NCBI GenBank assembly: GCA_030431945.1
Contig: JAUIIF010000275.1
Coordinates: 1-6,409, forward strand
DNA length: 6,409 nucleotides
Direction of reading: 5' to 3'
From: Bacteroidia bacterium
GTDB lineage: Bacteria > Bacteroidota > Bacteroidia > Chitinophagales > Saprospiraceae
Positions within the stretch are counted from its first letter, which is position 1. The number at the start of each line of letters is the position of its first letter. Under the pieces are notes generated by a model. It did no database searches. It saw only the letters and a program-made list of their open reading frames with translations, and was not told where the DNA came from. Shown in pieces: positions 1-5,563 of this stretch. A program made the translations under genes and the position numbers.

Positions 1-152
1 CTGCCGGTCGGGTGATCGCAGTGCGGGAACTGGAGGCTGCGGCCGGCCAGAACCAGGTAGAGCTGACGAACATCAAGGCGAGCGGTGTGCTGACGTACAC
101 GCTGACGGCCGGAGACTTCACCGCCTCAAAGAAGATGGTGGTGGTTCGGTAA
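1..152 (+). CDS. C-terminal end of a T9SS-secreted protein (type A sorting tail), 5' truncated by window
   Basis: The reading frame is open from the window edge; the first full codon is at 3 and the TAA stop is at 150-152, giving 49 visible residues. They match the C-terminal half of a T9SS type A sorting domain: GRVI near the start, a G-x-N-x-V-E-L strand, SGVLTYTLTAG and a final KKMVVVR. In this family the tail directs a folded periplasmic protein through the type IX system, where it is usually cleaved and the protein is anchored or released. The tail aligns without gaps to the last 49 residues of the large downstream protein (34 identical by hand count), so the two genes have homologous ends. 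Its third codon positions are clearly more GC-rich (40 of 49) than the downstream tail (29 of 49). The main domains lie outside the window, so the function of the protein is unknown. Confidence 0.9.
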   Translation, partial: AGRVIAVRELEAAAGQNQVELTNIKASGVLTYTLTAGDFTASKKMVVVR

Positions 153-188
153 GCCGCAGGTCGGCGGCCTGAAGGCCGGTTGACGGGT

Positions 189-206
189 ATCGACGTGAAC
201 GTCGAT
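189..206 (+). other. Small hairpin between stop codon and terminator
   Basis: ATCGACG at 189-195 pairs with CGTCGAT at 200-206 around a TGAA loop, a perfect 7-bp stem. It lies in the 3' untranslated stretch just ahead of the intrinsic terminator. It may protect the 3' end of the transcript or be incidental; no T-tract follows it, so it is not itself a terminator. Confidence 0.35.
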
Positions 207-214
207 GCAACAAT

Positions 215-256
215 AGCCCCGCTGCTCCCCCCCGGGAGTGGCGGGGCTGTTTTTTT
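215..256 (+). terminator. Rho-independent terminator of the upstream T9SS gene
   Basis: A GC-rich stem pairs 215-229 with 234-248 (AGCCCCGC outer arm against GCGGGGCT, two internal G-T wobbles, then CTCCC against GGGAG) around a CCCC loop. That is 15 continuous pairs. A run of seven T follows at 250-256. It starts about 60 bases after the stop codon of the 5' gene and closes that transcription unit. Confidence 0.92.
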
Positions 257-403
257 GCCCGGTAACCTTACTTTGCACCGGCGGCCGCGCCCCATTGTAT
301 TCAGGCGATTTAAGCCACTAACAGGCTACTAAAAGTCTGAAAAAACAAAGCAAGTATCAACGAAGGAAAGGCGGTGAGGATCGGTAGAATAACCGGAGTT
401 GAC

Positions 404-435
404 TTAGTTAAAAAGAAGTAAATAAATTTAACTAA
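404..435. repeat. AT-rich 9-bp inverted repeat upstream of the possible promoter
   Basis: TTAGTTAAA at 404-412 is the exact reverse complement of TTTAACTAA at 427-435, separated by a purine-rich 14-base spacer. It lies about 30 bases upstream of the TACATTTG element. It could be a regulator-binding dyad or a weak stem-loop. In AT-rich sequence a 9-bp dyad can also arise by chance. Confidence 0.4.
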
Positions 436-466
436 AAGAGAGCAACAAGCAATTAAGACGGCGCAC

Positions 467-474
467 TACATTTG
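467..474 (+). promoter_or_regulatory. Possible Bacteroidota -7 promoter element (TACATTTG)
   Basis: TACATTTG fits the Bacteroidota primary-sigma -7 consensus TAnnTTTG exactly. No clear TTTG -33 box is seen at the expected 17-21 base spacing, so the call is tentative. If used, transcription would start near 480 and the large gene would carry an untranslated leader of roughly 285 bases. Confidence 0.35.
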
Positions 475-597
475 CTTATTAATACCGATGTTGCCCATGA
501 AAACAGCTGGCCGACAAGCTTGATTCCAGCAGTACTTCCCTACTAAGTGTTGATGCCATCAACGCAGTACAATACCCAAAGCGATTTAATTACTAAT

Positions 598-609
598 CCG
601 GAATTCCGG
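598..609. repeat. 12-bp perfect palindrome CCGGAATTCCGG
   Basis: The sequence reads the same on both strands over 12 bases and lies about 155 bases before the start codon, inside the presumed leader. It could be a dimeric-regulator site if a promoter lies nearby, or chance. No second copy was noticed in the window. Confidence 0.35.
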
Positions 610-765
610 TCGGCGTAATAAGCTACTGAGCCTCTTCTAAAAAACGGTCATTTTAAGACCAGCATCGATTTTGACTGCCTGCCAGACGCAGTTATTCCAC
701 CCAACATTCTTCTCTTTTTCCTTGCGCGCCCCGGCACGTTAAGGCCACTCGTAAACGTAATCTTA

Positions 766-3700
766 ATGAAAAGAAAATTTATCCAGCTTCCCTTCCTGTC
801 CTTTACCTACGTTAGCTGGATGGCATTTTGCTGCAGTGTACTCTTACCACTGAGCATTAACGGCCAAGGCAATGATTGCTCCAATCCTAACTTTTCCTGT
901 ATCGGTGAGGTTAACATCACGCTGAATGCAAACTGTGAGGCGACGCTTATCCCCGCCATGTTGCTCACGGGAAACACCAACTGCCTGAGCAACTTTAGCT
1001 TTGCCATTACGGTAGAGGACGACGACCCCACTAACGGTGCCCAGGTGGATGGTTGCGGACGGTTCCGCTACCAAATCACCTCAACCGGCACCGGTAACAG
1101 CAATTTTACCAATTGCTGGGGATTTGTGAACGCAGAGGACAAAACGCCCCCCGCCATTGTCCAGACACCAGCCGATGTCGATCTCCTCTGTGTCGACGTA
1201 GCAGCGAATACAGTTGCTACTTTACCAGTGAATGTATCTAAGTGTTTCCTCGTGGCCGGAACCTCCGGAACAGTGCTTTCCGGCACCATGTCTCCCCTAC
1301 TGAGGGAGAGGCTACTGGCAGGAGGCCAGACGCCCCTGCTCCCCACCTTTACTGATGGATGTGCCGACCAGCTGGAGGTTTGCGTAGCGGACGCTATTGC
1401 GTACGCGGCAAGCGACCCCAGCTGTAATGATGCCGTCCTAACCCGTACCTTTCGGGCAAGAGAAATAACTACCTGCAACTCCGGCAGTGGCCAGGGAAAT
1501 GGTACGGTAGCCACATCCTTCCAAATCACCTTTGTCCAACCTACCCTGGCGGATCTGAACGTAAACTCAGTACCGGCGGTCGTCAGCTACGAAGCCTGTG
1601 GGGTTCAGCAACCGACGCGAGCTGATTACCCGGCTCCACGGCCGGCGGATTACCCTTTCCTGCAAGTGGGAGAGCGCATTTTACCGTTAGCAAACGGCGC
1701 TCCTGTTTGCAACATCGGGGTGACTTATGCGGACGGGCTTCCGATTGTAACCTGCCCCTTTACGTACAAATTTGTCCGGACCTACACCATCATTGACTGG
1801 TGCCACCCCAGTGATATCCGTACGGTGACGCAAGTAGTAAAAGTTGGTGATACGACGGCGCCGGTATTTACCGGTCCGAACGTTCCCAGACGCGATGGTG
1901 CCCTGGTATACGGAACCAATGCAGGCAACAGTTGTGCTGCCTACTTACGCCTTGATGATGTGAGCGCTGTTGACAACTGTTCCGGTGGAAACGTTTCCAT
2001 TGCTGCCGTTATTTACCTGGGGGGAGATCTGAACCGGGCGCCGGTAGGATCATTTGCCATTACGCCCGGCGGCACCCCTGAACTTTCATCCCTGATTCCA
2101 GCCGGACGTCATTTACTACGCTACACTTACCAGGACCAGTGTGGCAATACCGGGGTCAGTGATTTTCAAATTTTGATAGAAGACCAGACGCCCCCCGTGG
2201 CGATCTGTGAAGATGGCCTCAACATCAGCATCGGCGGAGGTACCGGAAATGGGTTTGCGGTGCTTACGGCCGACCTGCTGGACAACGGATCTTACGATGA
2301 CTGTTCGGCCATCACCCGGTCGATTGCGCGGGTTAATGCCAGTAACGTCCCGATTGGGAGTTACAGTGACCAAATCCTGCTTGACTGTGAGGATGTTGGT
2401 ACCGTTCGCGTAAGCCTCCGCGTAAGTGATGCAGTTGGTAATACCAACTACTGCTGGCTTACGATCCTACTTGAAGATAAACTACCGCCCAGCTGTATCG
2501 CTCCGGCCAATACTTCCATCACCTGTCTGGAGTATTCTTCGAATTTACCCAATAATATCCAGGACGTACCGACGGCTACCCTTGATGCTTTATTCGGCGC
2601 GGCAGCCCAACTGGACAACTGTGGTGCAACCATTTCCCAGACCATCAACGGAGCGGTAAACAGCTGCGGCGTCGGTGCATTTACCCGGGTATTCGTAGCC
2701 ACGGATGATGCCGGCTTTACCAACCGGAATGCCTGTACTCAACGCATCAACGTCTTGGGCGTACACGATTACCGGTTAACCTTTCCCGTTGACGAATCCG
2801 GTAGCTGTGCAGCTATTCCTGACTATGCGGGGGTAGCGATAGAGCAACTGGCCTGCGACCTGATGACCACCTACAGCGAGACGGATACTTTCCGTACACT
2901 AACGGCGGGCGAAGAGTGTTTCAAATTACGGATCACGTACGATATCGTCAACTGGTGTGAATACAATACCCTGGGAGAACCCTACGTAGTGCCCCGGAAC
3001 GGTAACGGCGTGGTTAACCGTCAACGGCAGCCCCGGAACCTGGAAACAGATCAGCTGTACGTTAACGTAATTCCGAACAACACCAACAGCAAGAACGACG
3101 ACCAGGCGTTCATGACCCTCTTTACTGATCGGGAACTGAATGCCAACACCGTACAGCGTGACCAGGAATTCCCGGGTTACGGCGGTAGCAATAGCCGTGG
3201 TTTTTTCCGGTATACTCAATTCATCAAGATTTACGATGAAGTTGCTCCTGAAATCACCTTCAACGAAATGGAAACCTGTTTTGCGGGTAACCGGGCTGGT
3301 TGCCGGGCGACCACAATGATTGAGTTTACCGCAACTGACGAATGCTCTGCGGCAAACGTCAGCGTTGAGCTTGACGTCAATTACCTGGCCGGAAACTTTA
3401 TCTCCGATAACGCTGCTGCCCAGGGTATCGGGATTAGTGTAGACAACGATGGCGCGGGTAATTACACCCTTACGGCGACAAATGTTCCCGTTGGTGACCA
3501 TGCCCTCCGGATTCGGGCAGCCGATGGCTGTGGTAACTTTGATGTCCAAATCATCGAATTCTGCGTAACGCCGGATCGCTCCCCCACCCCCATTTGTATT
3601 CAGACCCTTACGGTTGTTCTGATGGACGATGGTGCTGATGGTGGTACGGCGGCAATCTGGGCATCTGACTTTATTGCCAGTCCGGTTACGGACTGCTTCG

Positions 3701-5085
3701 GAAACGAAGTAACCAACTACAGCATCTACCGCTCGAGCACGGCGGGTCAGGCAGGTTTTGTCCCCCGCTTCAACCCTCCGACTACCAATGGCATCGTTGA
3801 CATCAACTGTGAGGATGCAACGAACGGCACGATAAACGTAAGGGTTTACGCCTTTGATGCCCTTGGAACCACCCCAGATTACTGCGAGGTAGTGGTAACC
3901 GTTCAGGATAACGCAGACCATTGTGCCGAGAACCGCACCGGCAACCTCAGCGGCCTCATTGCCACTCCGGAGAACGTAGGCATCGGCAACGTTGCCCTTA
4001 CGTTAAGCGGTGGTGATCAACCTGCTGTAAGCACCGTTAGCAGTAGCGCAGGCACTTACCAATTTACCGGCCTTCCTCTGGGTGAAGACTACACCATCCA
4101 GCCTAACCTGAACCGGGCGCCCAACTTGCGTAACATCAAGTCATCTGACCTTGTGAACATGATCAGCGTTATCCTTGGTACGGAAGAATTTGACAGCCCG
4201 TATGACTACGTTGCTGCTGACGTAAACCTGGACGCCGGCCTGGACATTTTTGACGTAATCAACGTAAGCCAGGTGATTCTGGGACAAGTGGATAATTTTG
4301 CCGGCGGAAGTGCCTGGATTTTCCTTGATGCCCGTGCCAGTCTGAGCTTTAACAATCCGTACGGTGAACTATGGCCACAGGTGTATAACGCCAACAACCT
4401 AGCTGGTAATTTACGGGCTGATTTTGTAGCGGTTGAAGTAGGCAATACTTTTGACCTGGCTCCACGATCCGTCCTGCAGCTTAAGGTCGATGACGTCCTG
4501 CTTCGCAGTGGCCAGGTACAAACCATTACGATTGACGGCCAGGAGTTAGCTGCTTTCCAGGGTACCCTTGCCCTGGGTAGCGACCTGGAACTGCTGGACG
4601 CCACGTACACCGGCAAAGGGGGGCTTAACCTGAGCAAGGCCACAGCTGGGTTTGTTGCCCTGGCGTTGCGGGAAGGGGGAAGTGTCTCCCTGACGGTGCA
4701 GGCACGGAAAGACCTTTGGTTGCACGATGTACTGACCCTGACGGACGCCATCACTATCCGGGAAGGAGTTGACAGCGATGGCGTTGGCCATCAGCTACAA
4801 CTGACCTTTAACCCGGTAGCGACGGGAGCTGCTGAAGCCCTCCATCAAAACTTCCCTAACCCCGTCGTAGCGTCAACAACTATAGGTTTTGAGCTCCTGA
4901 GCCCCAGTAAAGCGATTCTGACCCTACAGGATATTACCGGCCGGGTAATTATCCGCAAGGAGATAGCGGGAGTAGCGGGAATGAACCTGGTGGAACTGAC
5001 CAATATTGATGCCAGCGGTGTCTTAACTTATACGCTCACGGCTGGTAAATTCACTGCTTCCAGGCAAATGATCGTCGTGCGGTAA
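766..5085 (+). CDS. Large secreted multi-domain HYR/Ig-like protein with dockerin-like, cohesin-like and T9SS type A sorting domains
   Basis: This 1439-residue protein is likely exported by Sec and then T9SS to the cell surface or medium; its exact role is unknown, with adhesion or matrix scaffolding the best inference. ATG 766 is the first start after an in-frame TAA at 619-621; no Shine-Dalgarno is visible. Residues 1-34 form a signal peptide (MKRK, hydrophobic core, probable cut after INGQ). Residues 38-124 are a cysteine module ending CWGFVNAEDKTPP. Residues 125-1053 hold two rounds of a four-module HYR/Ig-like cassette with D-x-x-x-P joints (DKTPP, DTTAP, DQTPP, DKLPP, DEVAP). Residues 1059-1117 resemble a carboxypeptidase regulatory-like domain (GTYQFTGLPLGEDYTI). 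Residues 1118-1190 are dockerin-like, with one complete calcium loop at 1152-1163. Residues 1236-1349 resemble a cohesin-type beta domain. Residues 1359-1439 are the T9SS type A tail (LHQNFPNP to RQMIVVR). All 42 cysteines of the mature protein lie before residue 1054. It has its own terminator and is probably transcribed alone. Confidence 0.93.
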   Translation: MKRKFIQLPFLSFTYVSWMAFCCSVLLPLSINGQGNDCSNPNFSCIGEVNITLNANCEATLIPAMLLTGNTNCLSNFSFAITVEDDDPTNGAQVDGCGRFRYQITSTGTGNSNFTNCWGFVNAEDKTPPAIVQTPADVDLLCVDVAANTVATLPVNVSKCFLVAGTSGTVLSGTMSPLLRERLLAGGQTPLLPTFTDGCADQLEVCVADAIAYAASDPSCNDAVLTRTFRAREITTCNSGSGQGNGTVATSFQITFVQPTLADLNVNSVPAVVSYEACGVQQPTRADYPAPRPADYPFLQVGERILPLANGAPVCNIGVTYADGLPIVTCPFTYKFVRTYTIIDWCHPSDIRTVTQVVKVGDTTAPVFTGPNVPRRDGALVYGTNAGNSCAAYLRLDDVSAVDNCSGGNVSIAAVIYLGGDLNRAPVGSFAITPGGTPELSSLIPAGRHLLRYTYQDQCGNTGVSDFQILIEDQTPPVAICEDGLNISIGGGTGNGFAVLTADLLDNGSYDDCSAITRSIARVNASNVPIGSYSDQILLDCEDVGTVRVSLRVSDAVGNTNYCWLTILLEDKLPPSCIAPANTSITCLEYSSNLPNNIQDVPTATLDALFGAAAQLDNCGATISQTINGAVNSCGVGAFTRVFVATDDAGFTNRNACTQRINVLGVHDYRLTFPVDESGSCAAIPDYAGVAIEQLACDLMTTYSETDTFRTLTAGEECFKLRITYDIVNWCEYNTLGEPYVVPRNGNGVVNRQRQPRNLETDQLYVNVIPNNTNSKNDDQAFMTLFTDRELNANTVQRDQEFPGYGGSNSRGFFRYTQFIKIYDEVAPEITFNEMETCFAGNRAGCRATTMIEFTATDECSAANVSVELDVNYLAGNFISDNAAAQGIGISVDNDGAGNYTLTATNVPVGDHALRIRAADGCGNFDVQIIEFCVTPDRSPTPICIQTLTVVLMDDGADGGTAAIWASDFIASPVTDCFGNEVTNYSIYRSSTAGQAGFVPRFNPPTTNGIVDINCEDATNGTINVRVYAFDALGTTPDYCEVVVTVQDNADHCAENRTGNLSGLIATPENVGIGNVALTLSGGDQPAVSTVSSSAGTYQFTGLPLGEDYTIQPNLNRAPNLRNIKSSDLVNMISVILGTEEFDSPYDYVAADVNLDAGLDIFDVINVSQVILGQVDNFAGGSAWIFLDARASLSFNNPYGELWPQVYNANNLAGNLRADFVAVEVGNTFDLAPRSVLQLKVDDVLLRSGQVQTITIDGQELAAFQGTLALGSDLELLDATYTGKGGLNLSKATAGFVALALREGGSVSLTVQARKDLWLHDVLTLTDAITIREGVDSDGVGHQLQLTFNPVATGAAEALHQNFPNPVVASTTIGFELLSPSKAILTLQDITGRVIIRKEIAGVAGMNLVELTNIDASGVLTYTLTAGKFTASRQMIVVR
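1138..2475 (+). repeat. First copy of a four-module HYR/Ig-like cassette (residues 125-570)
   Basis: Four modules in order: one beginning DKTPP (125-260); one holding an R-T-Y-T-I-I-D-W-C core (261-361); one beginning DTTAPVF with VDNCSGGNVS and QCGNTG (362-480); and one from C481 with LDCEDVGTVRV and NYC (481-570). Each matches the corresponding module of the second copy by motif order, though overall identity is low. Boundaries are by eye. Confidence 0.6.
2476..3924 (+). repeat. Second copy of the four-module HYR/Ig-like cassette (residues 571-1053)
   Basis: The same order recurs: DKLPP module (571-669); module with R-I-T-Y-D-I-V-N-W-C core (670-823); DEVAPEI module with TDECSAANVS and GCGNFD (824-943); and module from C944 with INCEDATNGTINV and DYC (944-1053). 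The second module carries an extra polar segment of roughly 60-70 residues (about 738-810) absent from copy one. Divergence is high, so the duplication is old or the modules were assembled independently in the same order. Confidence 0.6.
4117..4335 (+). other. Dockerin-like segment with one intact calcium loop
   Basis: Residues 1118-1190 hold two helix-like repeats, SSDLVNMISVILG and FDVINVSQVILG. The second is preceded by a full loop at residues 1152-1163 with ligands D1152, N1154, D1156, G1158, D1160 and D1163. The first loop is degenerate, with Asn or Arg where the first ligands should be. The linker DSPYDYVAADVN and the later SAWIFLDA are typical of Saprospiraceae dockerin-like proteins. 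Dockerins bind cohesin domains; whether this one does is unknown. Confidence 0.7.
4471..4812 (+). other. Cohesin-like beta domain (tentative)
   Basis: Residues 1236-1349 contain the strand pattern FQGTLAL, LELLDATYTG, VSLTVQARKD, HDVLTLTDAIT and HQLQLTFNP. This resembles the cohesin-type domains that often sit between a dockerin-like segment and the T9SS tail in Saprospiraceae. It has no cysteine. The match is by pattern memory; it could be a generic beta-sandwich. Confidence 0.45.
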
Positions 5086-5144
5086 AGTGAGCTTGCTTAG
5101 CGGAGCAGTCATTGTCTGCTGCCCCAAATTGGTTTAGCACGGGA

Positions 5145-5186
5145 AGCCCGTTACGTCCCGAGTGTCGTAACGGGCTCCTTTTTTTT
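5145..5186 (+). terminator. Rho-independent terminator of the large secreted-protein gene
   Basis: AGCCCGTTACG at 5145-5155 pairs perfectly with CGTAACGGGCT at 5166-5176 (11 bp) around a 10-base loop. CC and then a run of eight T at 5179-5186 follow. It begins 60 bases after the TAA stop at 5083-5085. Confidence 0.93.
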
Positions 5187-5492
5187 ACCGGAGGCCTCCA
5201 GTAGTTTGTCCACGAGTATTTAAGGCTAAGACACGGATCGTTTGACGGGCAGAATAATTTGCTCAATACATACAAGTGCGCGAGCCTTCCGGCCTTCAGC
5301 AAAGCCGCAATTTCAGTTCCGTCGGTACACCACGCTGAACACAACGCCCAGCCATGAGGTGTGTATAGCAATTAGCACAACTAAAACGAGGAGGCAAGCC
5401 CTGCTCGCTACGTAAGGCGGACCAACGGCCTTAGCAAAGGTCTGGCTGTGCACTCCGTTACACACACTTGAGGTCACTTTTAGGTATTTACG

Positions 5493-5499
5493 TATTTTG
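5493..5499 (+). promoter_or_regulatory. Weak candidate promoter -7 element (TATTTTG) for the peptidase gene
   Basis: TATTTTG is one base short of the Bacteroidota consensus TAnnTTTG. A CTTG at 5467-5470 lies 22 bases upstream, slightly beyond the usual -33 spacing. The distance to the start codon (about 65 bases) is reasonable, but the match is imperfect. Confidence 0.22.
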
Positions 5500-5516
5500 T
5501 CCGGGTAATCCCCGGA
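5500..5516 (+). other. Short hairpin in the probable leader of the peptidase gene
   Basis: TCCGGG at 5500-5505 pairs with CCCGGA at 5511-5516 around TAATC, a 6-bp stem 47 bases before the start codon. It is not followed directly by a T-run, so it is not a standard terminator. It may stabilise the leader or be incidental. Confidence 0.35.
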
Positions 5517-5563
5517 TTTCTATCCGCATCACCACCATTCTTTTTTGATCTAGTCTATCCCTC

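Larger units (their letters stand above)
257..765. other. Long intergenic leader region, no gene found
   Basis: This 509-base stretch separates the first terminator from the start of the large gene. No convincing coding region is seen: the only ATG-initiated frames inspected are about 11 codons (from 488) and 21 codons (553-618), with no ribosome-binding signal. It is more AT-rich than the flanking genes in its middle part (about 340-480). It holds an AT-rich inverted repeat (404-435), a possible promoter -7 element (467-474) and a 12-bp palindrome (598-609). No tRNA or recognised riboswitch was found by eye. Confidence 0.6.
5187..5563. other. Intergenic region before the peptidase gene, no gene found
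   Basis: These 377 bases lie between the terminator and the peptidase start. A reverse-strand frame overlaps 5051-5371 but crosses the terminator and encodes nothing recognisable. The region contains a 10-bp palindrome GGAGGCCTCC (5190-5199) right after the T-tract, a 6-bp dyad TAAGGC/GCCTTA (5413-5418, 5428-5433), and a possible promoter with a leader hairpin near its 3' end. No RNA gene is recognised. Confidence 0.6.

Noticed and set aside
169..179. 11-base match CTGAAGGCCGG inverted at 5289-5299
   Set aside because: A few matches of this length are expected by chance in a window this size, and neither site has a flanking structure suggesting an attachment site or mobile element end.
399..427. 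Sigma70-like TTGACT with an AT-rich hexamer 17 bases downstream
   Set aside because: The downstream hexamer (ATAAAT) is a poor -10, and Bacteroidota do not use this consensus for their main sigma factor.
553..618. Possible 21-residue peptide in the intergenic leader
   Set aside because: It has no ribosome-binding signal, no hydrophobic or conserved pattern, and is of a length expected by chance.
1068..1529. Reverse-strand open frame of 153 codons within the large gene
   Set aside because: It overlaps confirmed domain-coding sequence and has no signature of its own.
2926..3921. Reverse-strand open frame of 331 codons opposite the second cassette
   Set aside because: It lies wholly within the large gene, encodes no recognisable domain, and its length is explained by the codon composition of the opposite strand.
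1138..3924. Whether the repeated modules could be a CRISPR or tandem DNA repeat
   Set aside because: The similarity is at protein level only; the DNA of the module copies has diverged and shows no regular short unit.
4206..4754. Reverse-strand open frame of 182 codons opposite the dockerin/cohesin-like region
   Set aside because: It is a shadow of a well-supported coding region; its Ser/Arg/Pro-rich translation is typical of an antisense frame.
5051..5371. Reverse-strand open frame of 106 codons over the second terminator
   Set aside because: It crosses both the end of the large gene and its terminator hairpin, and the translation matches nothing recognisable.
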